A DNA stretch of 64,000 nt, from assembly GCA_023014485.1 (NCBI GenBank), contig JAJOZX010007507.1:93501-157500 (forward strand), written 5' to 3'. Both the position numbers and the translations under genes were made by a program. This stretch comes from Bathynomus jamesi. Taxonomy: Eukaryota > Arthropoda > Malacostraca > Isopoda > Cirolanidae. This document shows, in pieces, positions 11,996-22,172 of this stretch. The stretch's first letter is position 1. The number at the start of each line of letters is the position of its first letter. The notes beneath the pieces are model-generated. The model was not told the DNA's origin and ran no database searches. It saw only the letters and a program-made list of their open reading frames with translations.

Positions 11996-12671
11996 ACAAT
12001 AATGGCTTCCATAAAAAAATAATGTAAATACCTAATAACTGCCTTTTTTAAACATAAAGTTATGTTGATGCCTCTTTTTTTCATGGTTTCACCCAGCTAG
12101 ACAAGAATTGGTTCTTATAACTCAATTGGTAAGAATAAAGGAATAGGTTATTTTAATATACATATTAAAAGGCAAATTGTCTTAAAAATAGCAGACATTT
12201 TAGATCTCAGTGAGACAAATCTAATGGTACTTTTCTCAACACACTAGCTCAAACAGTTCCAAAGAAATGGTGCTCCAAAGTTTGGTGGAAAAAGGTACTT
12301 GGTCAAAATGGAGGTAGGTATAGTCCACTGAAATGGCTGTAGTGTCTATACTAACTTAATCAACACTAAAAATCTTGTTTTAGGTTAAGGTAGACATGTG
12401 TACCCAAAATTGGGTGAAAGGAGAAAAAAATCGGTTGTGACATCAAATGACTTACACAAAGGTCAAAAATAAGATCAACTTTTTTTTTTACCACTGAGGT
12501 AAAATATGAATAGAAACAAAGTTGTAGATCTGCTTAAAAGCTTTAAAGTAGTGTTTAAATGGTTTCTGTACGCGCAATAGGAGCTGAGATATTTCATGTT
12601 GAAATATGGTATGACCTTGGAAATTGACCTTTTTTTACAAAATTCGAATGGCCATATCTCCGGAACCATAT
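11996..12671. other. Non-coding sequence, possibly the tail of the preceding element
   Basis: No gene. From about 12570 to 13010, leaving out the insert at 12680-12862, the sequence resembles in style the inverted arms around 22.3 and 27.0 kb. It has short phrases such as TATGACCTTGGAAATTGACC and CCAATTTTCAAAAACATTGG. This may be the right-hand subterminal region of the element that carried the 11-kb gene copy, but no left partner was found. Confidence 0.35.
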
Positions 12672-12679
12672 GATCTAGA

Positions 12680-12862
12680 ACAGTGGTTGGCGAACTGGGG
12701 TACATTTAAAACTTTTGGGGGTAATGCGTGCGGTATGAGAGACACCATATGCAACAATTTTAAGAGCAATTGGCTTGTTTTTGTTTACTTTGAAGTCTGG
12801 GGGTAATTTCATTTTACTCAAATAGATTTTTGGGTAATACCCAAAAAAGTTCCCCGACCCAT
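12680..12862. mobile_element. Short hAT-like non-autonomous element
   Basis: A perfect 8-bp duplication GATCTAGA (12672-12679 and 12863-12870) flanks a 183-bp insert beginning ACAGTGGTTGGCGAACTGGGG. The right end (complement GGGTCGGGGAACTTTT) is only partly similar to the left. An 8-bp duplication and a CAGTGGTT start fit a hAT MITE. Confidence 0.7.
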
Positions 12863-13254
12863 GATCTAGACTTCTAGAGTGTTGAAACAAGTGCCATTCT
12901 GTTTTTCTCACTGAGATCTATAAGTGTGCCAATTTTCAAAAACATTGGTGATGGTCACGTTTTTTCGACCCAAAATTCCATTGAACTGACATGGAATGAC
13001 CCAAAAGAAGTTTTTTGCATTATTAGATCACTTTTAGGGTTAGGTGTATTGTAAATAAAATTAGTTTTTAGCAACATTTTTTTAATTTATTTTATTTATC
13101 TTTTTTTTTAAAAGGTTTCTTAAACAACCTTCCAGAAAACCTCTTGTTACTAACCTATATAGGCTATACAAAGTGGTACTGTACCTGATAGAAATACCTT
13201 CTTTGAAGAAAAATTACAAGGAGAGTATATAACTGATTTTAATTTTACTCCAGT

Positions 13255-13479
13255 TGAATGAAATTGCAATTCACCAGCTCCAGGTTAGATTCCTGGTGAT
13301 GGCAGGTGACATTTGGCTTACCCAGCTCTTTACCCTATACAAAAAAAATTGGTTGGTAGATAAATGGGGATTTTAGGTAGCCTATTGGTTATGACATTTG
13401 GCTGGTGATTGGGAGGCCATGAGATTGAGTCTGGGTGAGGACTTTGTAATTTCTGAGTGCCTGTGGTTATGGTTTGGAT
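13255..13479 (+). repeat. Composite tRNA-like SINE, left part (split by the hAT insertion)
   Basis: The sequence contains GGTTGGTAGATAAATGG, then a tRNA-like module (TAGCCTATTGGTTATGACAT, ..GGAGGCCATGAGATTGAG) matching the copy at 40.75-40.93 kb. It stops at GGTTTGGAT, exactly at the hAT insertion, and resumes at 17462. Confidence 0.72.
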
Positions 13480-13604
13480 TAGGGATGAAAGTAATATCAG
13501 CTATTTTGAATACTGGGATTAGTGCCTTTTTTATCCAGTACCCTACCAGTTTTAATGCTGGTATTCTATAGTACTGTGTGTGTTTGTGTATACACACACA
13601 CACA

Positions 13605-13870
13605 CCTTGGTGGTGTAGTGGTTTGCGTTGCTGACTACGAATCCATCGGCCCCGGGTTCGAGACCCAGTGACTGCAGCTGGTGCACAGCAAAACCCAGCT
13701 GTTTATCCTTGCACACAATAAAGAAAGTGATTGGTAGATAAATGGGTACCCTGGGTGGCCTAGACACTGGGCTGCTGGTGGGGCATGGTTCAGATTCCAC
13801 GTTAAACTGTAGGTCTTAGGTGGAGTGAAAAGCTTGACCTTTGTCAGAATGAACAATTCAGGCGGAAGCT
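13605..13870 (+). repeat. tRNA-derived SINE copy
   Basis: The 5' part looks like a tRNA gene: box A-like TGGTGTAGTGGTTTGC and box B-like GGGTTCGAGACCCAG. Next come AATAAAGAAAGTGATTGG, GGTAGATAAATGGGTACCC and a tail CAGAATGAACAATTCAGGCGGAAGC. The second tRNA-like module present at 40.8 kb is shortened here by an internal deletion. The copy is preceded by a short (CA)n run and followed by an AT repeat. Confidence 0.78.
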
Positions 13871-14109
13871 GAATTATATTATATATACTAAAGGTATATA
13901 TAATATATTTTAACTATGTACCCACCAGACATGGGGTCAATTACTGGGTTTCTATTACTATAACTTTTGATTCCTTCTATTTCTATTACTATTACTTTTG
14001 TATGTGGGGTACTTCACTCATTTGAAAAGGATCTTTGTCTATTTAAATGCAATTAGAAGCAGTGTGCTAACAAACAAACACTTTTTTTCAGACTCAACAG
14101 GTACAAACA

Positions 14110-15543
14110 TCATACAAGAGGTTCATAGAAGATTAAGAGATAGTTGTCTGGAGCACTGACTAAGTAGGCCAGTGAATCGCTGTGTATAATGAACATACAA
14201 ATACAATGATCCAACCATGAGGTGGTGTGCCAACTATCACTAACATAAGTAAAGCTATCATTAGGAAGACTACATATGGATGAAAGGGTCAAGTTATTAT
14301 CTTCACAGAAGGCTTTTAAGTGGTTGCTAAACAAAGAATTATCATTAAGCACATTAGCATTAAAGTCACCAATAATAGCTACACATGTTGTATCAGACTT
14401 ATCAATAATACTGCTGACCTGCCCAATTTAATGAGGTTATCATCTTCATTATCAACTGCCAGAAAAGGCATATAGATACACAGAATTACAAATTTTTTAT
14501 TGTCTACATGAATTTCTATTTCAGTTAGCCAATTCAAACTAAGTTTTAATTCACTAATATATTTCCCATATCCCAACCTCCTTAGAATAGCTACCTCACC
14601 AGGTGGGTGGGGTGGCCTGCAAGATCATCATCTTGTTTATTTCTGGTGGCTTCCCCTATCCCATGAAAGTTACTGGACAGGCTATTCAGGTCCTTTAACC
14701 CTTTAAGGACTGACGGTACAAATTGCTAACGTTTCAAATATACGCATTCATAACTTAACCCTACGAAACATTCAGGACTTAAAGGGTTAAGTCCTGTTTC
14801 CTGTAGACAGAGAATATCAGCATCCTTTAACAGCTTATCAATTATGATCTGCCTGTGTTTGCTGTTATTGCCTAAGCTTAGGCCTCTCCAGTTGCAAGAT
14901 ATTACCTTGAATGTTGCAATTAGGAAGATGCAGGAGTTCTGCCAGCCATCTCTACATGTTGAATTCCACTTATACCAGGCACAGCAGTTACAGCATTAGA
15001 CCCAGCTGGATTTTCCTCCACAGTATGATGCATGATGTCTCCATAATTACCCTCTTCAGCACTTGCGAGAGGAGCTGCAGGTGTTTTTCTTCCCTTCTTC
15101 TCATAGAACTGCCATACTACTGAATCCATAAATACCCCTGGATCATCACAGACTGCTGTTACTTGAAAGGAACTGTACGTAGCCCATCTGGAGTCAATTT
15201 TCCTACATGTAACCTTGAAGGTTCACTTTATCTTCCACAAATGCCTGCAGCTCCTCAGCCATAAGATCAGGTCAACATCTTGAGATGATGAAAATGTTTG
15301 CAGTCTTTGTTAGTACAGCCATCATACGATCTGTTTTGGCAGCCCCTATGATACCCCGCCATTCTCTGCCAGCCTTTGCCACAGGCTGACTCCCTCTAGC
15401 TGGTGCATGAGTGGGCCCAGACCTCCTTGAGGGATCACCACCATTAGCACTGCAGTGGTTACAGTTCTCGGAGGGGTTGCTCGCTTCCAGCCCCTCCTTA
15501 CCACCATTGTCCAAGATGCATTCTCAGCATCCTGATTCACCAA
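14110..15543 (-). pseudogene. 5' half of a CR1/Jockey-like LINE (ORF1 remnant and APE endonuclease)
   Basis: Reading right to left on the minus strand: an ORF1-like remnant (15543-14920), then CNWRGLSLGNNSKHRQ and LLKDADILCLQETGL (about 14890-14780), the start of an AP-endonuclease domain. Next come IEIHVDNKKFVILCIYMPF (14530-14470), AIIGDFNANVLND (about 14375-14340) and SFTYVSDSWHTTSWLDHC (about 14240-14190), which hold the usual endonuclease motifs. The endonuclease would nick target DNA to prime reverse transcription. The reverse transcriptase part is absent, frames change at least twice, and a TTAA MITE sits within the endonuclease region. It is a truncated dead copy. Confidence 0.75.
14699..14786. 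mobile_element. Tiny TTAA MITE (piggyBac-like) inside the LINE
   Basis: An 88-bp insert starts CCCTTTAAGGACTGA and ends with the near complement TCAGGACTTAAAGGG, flanked by TTAA at 14695-14698 and 14787-14790. TTAA duplications with CCCTTT ends are the hallmark of piggyBac-type elements. Confidence 0.8.
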
Positions 15544-15994
15544 GGCCCTTTGCGGGGTACCTGTGTGAGATGGTACTGAGCTGGTGATGTAGCAGTGTCT
15601 GGATTCAGGGATCCAGAATGAGGCTGAGAGGCAGAGGGCTCTGCACTCACGGATCCAGGATGAGGCTCAGTGGCAGCCAGATCACAAATATTTGTTTCAA
15701 CTAAATCATTACAATTTCAGAGACTGTAGGTCTTGATAAATTTTACTTTATTGAAGGAAAAATTTTCCACAATATTAGTTCATGTACATGTTTGTTTTAG
15801 TTTAGAGTAGATTTAGTTCATTTTTCAGTTCTTTGTTCACACAATATGTCCATTGCCACTGTAATAGAAAAGTAATAGACTATTATCTATTACTTTGCTT
15901 TCTATTACTATTACAGCCAAAAAATTATGATCTATTACTCTTACTGTTACTTGAAAAATCCTGTAATAGTTTATTACTATTACCCATGTTCTGG

Positions 15995-16042
<48 letters not shown>

Positions 16043-16135
16043 ACAAGATTACACACAGACACACAGACACACAAGATTACACATAGACACACAAGATTAC
16101 ACATAGACACACAAGATTAAGAGATAGCTACACAT
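15995..16135. repeat. (CA)n run grading into a 20-bp tandem repeat
   Basis: The (CA)n tract to about 16037 passes into tandem units of the type ACACAAGATTACACATAGAC, about four copies with small changes, ending near 16135. The long-unit repeat probably arose from the dinucleotide tract. Confidence 0.85.
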
Positions 16136-16289
16136 AAGATTAAGGACTTAAGGAGTGAAAATGACAGGTTTTTTAATTTTTTATTTGTGAAAAGAAACAC
16201 AAAAATAAATGTTTTATATATAAATTATTTTATAAAAAATGTTTTTTTTATATGAAAATTTTATTTATGATGATTTTTGGAAGTAATTT

Positions 16290-16768
16290 TTAAAGAAAGA
16301 GAGCATTTAAGGATTCTTCAGCTATTGGATCTCAAATTTGTAAGAAATATATAATCCAGCAGCAGAAAATGTTCTTTCAGATTCAACAGTTGGATGTGGC
16401 TTGTCATATTTATTAATTTTTAAATTATCTTGAATAAATCCACTTTTGGCAATAGAATATTGAAACTAAATCCATCCACACGGACAAGTTTTGAAATTTC
16501 TTCCTTAATAGATTTCTCAGTGATAAAACCATCCAAAGTTGTTTTTACTTTTATTTGGATTATTTTCCGTCTTCTTAATGGCAGTTTTATGAATTGCTCT
16601 TAAATGAATGACCATTCCAGTAGTTGAACCTCCACCACAGTTAATAACATTTTCACATTTAGTGCATTCTGCTTCATCTTTATTCTTCTTTTCAAAATAT
16701 GGTAAATATTTACTATTACACCCGTCTCTGGTAGAAAGTTTTAAAAGCTGGTTTTCAATGTTCTTCAA
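16290..16768 (-). pseudogene. hAT transposase remnant (BED finger and C-terminal catalytic block)
   Basis: The 83-residue open stretch at 16768-16517 has a BED-type zinc finger. It shows aromatic residues before ECTKCENVI and the pair HLRAIH, giving a C-x2-C...H-x4-H arrangement as used by hAT transposases to bind DNA. Just downstream (about 16410-16300) the minus strand reads PTVESERTFSAAGLYIS, matching the conserved hAT block around the catalytic Glu (SERxFSxAG). The large middle of the protein is missing, so this is an internally deleted derivative within the element at 13480-17461. It could no longer act as an enzyme. Confidence 0.75.
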
Positions 16769-16854
16769 TGTGCTGAATTAAAAAATGAAACATTTCTGTC
16801 GCAAATGATTTGTTAGAGTTATTGAAGCTTAAAGCTTTTAAAACTTTCTACCCT

Positions 16855-17100
16855 TTTTTTTTTTACCCGGTTTTTTTACCCCCTTTTTACCACTTTTTTA
16901 CCATTTTTTTTTTTTACCAATTTTTTTTTTACCTTTTTTTACATTTTTACCTGGGGGACCCCCAGTGGGAACCAGGAGTTTTTGGGTGGGGATAATCGCA
17001 AAAACGAGTGGTTTCTGAAGATTTTGAAAGTCAGATTAATACAAAACACATCAAAAAACATAGGAAAAACGTAAATTTCACCTTCAAAATTGCCTGAACC
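16855..17100. repeat. T-rich low-complexity tract and dispersed repeat
   Basis: Bases 16855-16950 are poly-T blocks separated by ACC. Bases 16991-17090 are the inverted counterpart of 520-615. Confidence 0.7.
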
Positions 17101-17461
17101 TAAAACAACCTAAGCAAACCTAGCCTAACCTAAAAATCACAATGCTGTCTTTTCTTAGTCTTGGGAACCGGGTAACACTTATGGTACCATCACACTTTCT
17201 GTTCCCCATGAAGAGTACAATCCAAGTCACAATGAGGACATTTCACCACTTGAAAAAAAGGGGCAAAAGAAAACCCTTAAAAAAGTTTTTAATTGATGTT
17301 TTTTCTTCACTTAACGACAACCTGCAACCATTCAATCAGTTATAAATAGACTAAAGAATGTGTGGTTAATAATACCAAAAAACTGGTACTGAAAGCCCTA
17401 TGATTGGTATTACCATACTTTTTTGAAACAATATTGGTTTTAATACTGGTTTTCATCCCTA

Positions 17462-17560
17462 GTTTGGATTCTATGTTAAACTGTAGGTCTAAGGTGGGAC
17501 AGCAAGTTTGACCATCAGAATGAACAACTCACTCAGAAGCTTATATATTACTGTATGTCT
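17462..17560 (+). repeat. Composite SINE, right part
   Basis: This continues the SINE interrupted at 13479, with TAAACTGTAGGTCTAAGGTG and CAGAATGAACAACTCA, matching 13800-13860 and 40920-40980. Confidence 0.75.
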
Positions 17561-17911
17561 GAGGACATAAGGCATATTGTATATAGCTATATTTTATTGT
17601 AGGCTTATTAGCTTTTAGGGTACTTAACCACTTGGTGTACATAGCCTTGTATTCCTTATTAGGTCCAGGTCCTATTTGCGGAACATATTTCTACACATTT
17701 AGATTAAGGTTTACTTAGTTGAGATTGTAACTAGCTGTTGGCCTTTTGTTGGTTGTATAGCCTAGTTACAATTTGATTAATGTATTGTAGTATAGGCTAT
17801 TTTTTTTTTTTTTAAATTGTGTATTTGGTGATGCAGCTTAGGACTGGTCCAGAATCCCAGATATGCTTGTTTTACACAGTTGTCACAGCAGTTTGTCAAA
17901 AATTCACAGTA

Positions 17912-17974
<63 letters not shown>

Positions 17975-18474
17975 CATACATATACTGTATATATATATTT
18001 GTATATCCTAGTTCACAAAATTGAACCAGTCCAGACCATTTTGTTTGAAGTCCAGTCCAGTTGTATCATTAATTTCAGTATATGAAGGGAAGTTTTCAAT
18101 GGGGAATGGAATTTGGTGTTTTAAGGTTTTGTGGAGCTACTATTTATTTTTTGCATCCTCCCACTTCTGAGGGTCAAGGGACCTAGGCTTAAGTGATGTA
18201 CCACCCATGATTGGTCATTTCTTTATGGAGTTAATAAGTTTCTTCCCAAGCTTATATTTTCTGTGAATGGAAAACATGGTGTCCTTTCATTTTATGTATT
18301 ACACAGTTACAAATTTCACTTGGTAAATAGTATGACTGTAAAGTTGTGATTGAAACAAGTTGTTGAAGGATGAGGAATGGTCCAATCAATGAATTGAAGG
18401 TACAATACAAAAATAAGATTTTGTAAAATTTTTGGCATGTTTTCTATATACAGTATTTTTATTTTTCATTCCAG
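17561..18474. other. No gene seen; long (TA)n microsatellite at 17914-17999
   Basis: The stretch is AT-rich, apart from a (TA)n tract of more than 60 bp with CATACATA interruptions. A possible splice acceptor, TTTTTCATTCCAG, ends at 18474 and would start a 5' untranslated exon segment for the UBE2R coding exon. Confidence 0.55.
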
Positions 18475-18649
18475 CATTTGAACAGAATCTTTTGCGAAGG
18501 CTGAGCCTTATGTGCTTCATGAGACCTTACTGAGTGTATTGTGTTGAATTTTTTTTAATTTGTTTTGCCTACTTTATTTTTTCTTAAAGTATAAATAAAT
18601 ATAATTTAATAATCTAGTGGAAGAAATTATTGTAAATTTGTGATTAAAC

Positions 18650-18826
18650 ATGGCTTTCCCTCCATCAAATAGTGCAGTTCGCACTCTTGCTTTAGAGTAT
18701 AGAAGCCTACAAGATGAACCAGTTGAAGGCTTCTGTGTCAAGTTACTCAATGATGACAATCTCTTTGAATGGGAGGTAGCAATATTTGGCCCACCAGACA
18801 CGCTTTATGAAGGAGGTTACTTCAAG
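18650..18826 (+). CDS. First coding exon of a UBE2R/CDC34-like ubiquitin-conjugating enzyme
   Basis: Fifty-nine codons from an ATG in good context (AAACATGG) to an AAG immediately followed by GTAAGG, a strong splice donor at 18827 (phase 0). The peptide includes ALEYRSLQDEPVEGF, NLFEWEVAIFGPPDTLYEGGYFK. This is the N-terminal helix and first strands of an E2 (UBC) fold, and it is closest to the UBE2R/CDC34 class and its arthropod members rather than UBE2G. Such E2s pass ubiquitin from E1 to substrates, typically with cullin-RING ligases, in nucleus and cytosol. The catalytic Cys (HPN...C.SIL region), the acidic loop and the tail would be in later exons, which I did not find in the window. A likely acceptor at 18473-18474 suggests an upstream 5' UTR intron. 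This is the only convincing host gene here. Confidence 0.9.
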
Positions 18827-18996
18827 GTAAGGAACTAAAAATATTAATAGTTATTACAGTCTCAGTTGTCCATTAATGTACAGTATTGCTTAGATGTAGT
18901 GGATGCCTCTTCTTTGGAATACCTAAGGTACAGTGGTAATGAGGATCTTTGGTAGGGCAAATTAGCTACTGTATGCTTACCCATACTGTCATTTAA

Positions 18997-19251
18997 CCCT
19001 TTAAGGATGAGTTTGCAGCATATGCAGTCACTCTTGTTACAAGAATGTATGGTTTTTTTATTATTCAAAACTAAATATTTTAGTAACTACTAACTAGTCA
19101 CTGAAATGATACACATTTTGGGTTCCTTTCCCAACAACTAAATGACATCTATATATAAACATGTAGAAACATTTATAGAAACAAGGCATTGTAAGTACAA
19201 TTTATATTATTATTTCTGGTGGACCTTAAGGTACCATCCATCATTAAAGGG
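18997..19251. mobile_element. TTAA MITE (piggyBac-like) in the first intron of the UBE2R gene
   Basis: The 255-bp insert starts CCCTTTAAGGATGA and ends TCCATCATTAAAGGG. It is flanked by TTAA at 18993-18996 and 19252-19255. It is non-coding. Confidence 0.8.
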
Positions 19252-19379
19252 TTAAATAAACCCCTCTTTTACTGTCCTCATAAGCCTGTTAAATTATGAC
19301 CCTGCCCAAATAAGTTCGGAGAAGCCATGCTGAATTGCGCTTGTTCATCCATTACTCTTTAGTGTCCATGTTGTGACAT

Positions 19380-19600
19380 CTGAACTGCTGAATGTAAATC
19401 AATGAAATTTCACTCTCATATGGATCATCAGAAGATGAAGTGCCTTGAGCAAGAATCGGGTTCCTGTACCAAAGGTCAAGGTCACAAATTAGAGATCAAA
19501 GGTCAATAGACCTTTTTTGAGCTGCTCAACATAAATTGGTGAAACTTCATGGTTGTATAATCACAAGATGTGAAGAAGAATCAGGTTCTTGCACCATAGA
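19380..19600. repeat. Two-copy diverged tandem repeat
   Basis: The phrases GAGCTGCTCAACATAAATTGG, CAGGTTCTTGCACCA and the like repeat earlier words GAACTGCTGAATGTAAATC and CGGGTTCCTGTACCA with about 120-130 bp spacing. AAGGTCAAGGTCAC and AAAGGTCAATAG lie between. It looks like an old dispersed-repeat fragment. Confidence 0.5.
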
Positions 19601-19610
19601 TGGTTACAAA

Positions 19611-19796
19611 CAGGGCCTATCAGAGGTGGGGGACTAGGAGGGCCATTTGGCCTGGGCCTCAAACTTAAGGGGGTTCTCAAATTTAGAAACTTTCAGGTTT
19701 GAATATAATGTTTTGCACTGAAAGTAATAATTGGTTTAGCTATGGGCCTCATAAGCTGGAAGTGGCCCGGCCTATCTGGACCTCTGAGAGGACCTG
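19611..19796. mobile_element. Short hAT MITE
   Basis: The 186-bp insert has ends CAGGGCCTATCAGAGGTG and, complemented, CAGGTCCTCTCAGAGGTCC. A perfect 8-bp duplication GTTACAAA lies at 19603-19610 and 19797-19804. Confidence 0.88.
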
Positions 19797-20004
19797 GTTA
19801 CAAATATAGGCCTATTTCTTTATAGACTTGGTCTGTTGCAGGCATTTGAAACCCTCATATTTCTGGTAGGCCTAATTAATTTTAACCCAAAGAAACCCAG
19901 CATGGCCTATTATAATAATACATTTGTTTTTTCTGGAAATGGTTTTTTATTGTTTTATTGTACACAAGTTAACTTTTGCTATTGTTCAGTATGGTAACAA
20001 TAAA

Positions 20005-20297
20005 TAGGGTTGCCAGATTTTTCTGGTTTTTTTTTTTTAAGACCAAATTTTTTTTCAAATTGAAACGATTTCTTAAATGGTTACAACAAACAAAATTAGA
20101 AAAATTTTATTACAATAATATTTAACAATTAAACATTGTGAATAAATTGAAATTATTATACATAATATTGAAATTCTAAATAAATTCATCCCTAAAAAAT
20201 TTGCTTAAAAAATATTTTTTGCAGGACACTTTAAACGCGAGATTTTTTTATCAAATGTGGGACTGTCCCATAAAATATGGGACATCTGGCAACCCTA
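20005..20297. mobile_element. Short hAT MITE
   Basis: The 293-bp insert has inverted ends TAGGGTTGCCAGAT. A perfect 8-bp duplication ACAATAAA lies at 19997-20004 and 20298-20305. It is non-coding. Confidence 0.9.
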
Positions 20298-20305
20298 ACA
20301 ATAAA

Positions 20306-21939
20306 TTGTTTAATTCAACCTAACCATAAATGTAATTTTTAGTATGGGGTTACATAAACCTAATGCTAGGTGCTGCGTGTGCAGTCCCACACTGGCTGTC
20401 TAGTGTTAAAAATGAAAAAATGTAGTTAGCTTGTCTTCCTTTCTTACTTACCAAATTTTTTTCATGTGCATTCTCAGTAATTCTGAGGTTTCTTTTATGG
20501 CTTGCCAAACAGTGATATGTAGGTCCTTGTGAGCTTGGATTAGGGCCTACAGTAAGGTGGAAGGTGTATGTGCATTTACTCAAATGACCAAGAAGACACG
20601 TACACACATTTTTTGTATTGGACAGTTGGAATAGGCTACAAGGCTACATTAAATAGTTGGGTCATTTGGGTCAAGGCCTTCCAAAATATGTTAAGACATA
20701 GCTACACCATATAGAATAATTTTAAAAGGAATGTACTTGAAGCAAGAATGTTTGGCTTGCCTTTGCAAATGAAAAATGCTGTTTATTCTACTATTATCTG
20801 TTAGACAATATGACTAATGATTTTTGTCTTAAAGAGGAGGATAAGGCCATACATGTAGTGTACAACTTACATTTAATCTTTTAAGACCTTGTTTGGATGG
20901 TAATACCTCAATGAAACTTCATCTGTTGATGGATTTAGTTATCCAAAACCCTTCATTTGCATGGTAAATTATAAGGCAACTTTTTTAATTAGATTACTGT
21001 GTGCGTGCGTGCGTGCGTGTGCATGCTGCATACCCAGAAACCTGAATTTGCAATTTTTATTTTAGATATACCAACACTGGTTAATGGTAACCTTTAGAGG
21101 AGACCTAATATATAAAGTCTGGAATACATTATTATTTCATTAACAACAATAGATTAAGGTTGGCATTAATGGGCCCAACCCTGTTTTTCCCACCTTTTTT
21201 TTTTAACACGCTTTAAAAAATGCAGCATTTTCCCCACTTGGTAGGTTTTTTCAAAATTACTCTATAGTTCACTCACATCCTAACAATGTACAGTTCTAAG
21301 CACAACACTAACACTCCAAGCCATTACTGTAATACTCATGGTAAGATTTATTGACAAAATCTTATTGTAGAAGAGAAATTGGTGAGTATATAATATAAAG
21401 AACCTTCAAACCTTTATTTAATCTTGCAAATAATGAAACAAATTTGTGTGAAACAAGGCCTTTTATTTTGTTATAGCTAAACAAAATCTGTAAAATTCTT
21501 TTAAATACTCTAGCTAAATCAGATAGAATAATTTGAAATACTAGTGAGATCAAAAACATTACAGAAGCTTAAGTCTTCGGTAAGTTAGAAAAGTGATAAA
21601 CAAAAATAAATATTTTATTTCAAGTCTTAACTGATACAATATGATGTCTGCACCATTCATGAGATCAAGCACTAGATAAAAAACTTGTATATCCAAGTAT
21701 TCCACATAGCTATAATAACTTACAATAGGTATTCATTAGATTAAAAAACAAACGCTTTATATCATTGGCTAATTGAAGAAGTAATACATATCCATACCAG
21801 GTTACTAACGCAAATCAGCAACAAAATGAAAAAATTGAGTCTGTAATTAAACCTAGGCAGTAACTTTTAGTTTTCAGATTCATAAGGCATAGCCAAGCGA
21901 AGCTGCTTATGTATTAGTGTGTTTTAATTCTCTATTTTG
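20306..21939. other. No gene seen
   Basis: AT-rich sequence, probably intron of the UBE2R gene if the gene continues rightward. There is a short TGCG repeat near 21000-21018 and nothing else recognisable. Confidence 0.5.
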
Positions 21940-22172
21940 AAAAACCCAGATTTCCCTGGGTTTTTTTTTTTCAGGTTTTATACAGGGTGTGTCTAAATTA
22001 TGTTAACACTTCTATAGAAGATTTTTCCATAGAAGTGTTATAATATATAACACCTCTATGGAAAGTATTCTTCCAAGAAGTAACATAATTTAGATACACC
22101 CTGTATAAAAAGATGAAAAAACCCAGGTGGGTTGGGCTTTTTTCTAAAAAAAGTGGGGGTTTTGACAACCCT
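21940..22172. mobile_element. hAT end fragment of the AAAACCCA group, split by a MITE
   Basis: Read from 22172 leftward the complement starts AGGGTTGTCAAAACCCCC and contains CCCACCTGGGTTTTTTC. This is like the ends of the hAT element at 33750-35121. It is interrupted by the insert at 21983-22103. No target duplication was found. Confidence 0.5.
21983..22103. mobile_element. 121-bp mariner-type MITE
   Basis: Inverted ends CAGGGTGTGTCTAAATTATG and the near complement are flanked by TA (21981-21982 and 22104-22105). The middle is itself a hairpin (CACTTCTATAGAAG and relatives). Confidence 0.85.

Larger units (their letters stand above)
13927..15993. mobile_element. Possible second, inner hAT-like element
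   Basis: The left end CAGACATGGGGTCAATTAC and the right end TTACCCATGTTCTG are roughly complementary. Both are followed inward by repeats of CTATTACTATTAC. No convincing 8-bp duplication remains, possibly because the right side runs into a (CA)n expansion. It would enclose the LINE fragment at 14.1-15.5 kb. Confidence 0.35.
13480..17461 (-). mobile_element. hAT transposon, about 4 kb, loaded with later insertions
   Basis: The ends TAGGGATGAAA and TTTCATCCCTA are flanked by a perfect 8-bp duplication GTTTGGAT (13472-13479 and 17462-17469). Both ends carry CCAGT/ACTGG subterminal words. Inside, on the minus strand, are a BED-type zinc finger (16517-16768) and a hAT C-terminal block (about 16300-16400), which agrees with the superfamily call. 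A SINE, a LINE fragment, a TTAA MITE and microsatellites now occupy much of the interior. Confidence 0.85.

Noticed and set aside
13605..13680. A genuine tRNA gene
   Set aside because: Box A and box B-like words are present, but the segment is the head of a SINE with multiple copies and a non-tRNA body.
17777..18085. Open frames of alternating Tyr-Ile on both strands
   Set aside because: They are translations of a (TA)n microsatellite. The same applies near 30.7-31.2, 41.2, 41.8, 59.2-59.5 and 63.0 kb.
18650..18826. Exon belonging to UBE2G1 or UBE2G2
   Set aside because: The motifs EPVEGF, WEVAIFGPP and GGYFK fit the UBE2R/CDC34 class better. UBE2G1 and UBE2G2 differ at these positions.
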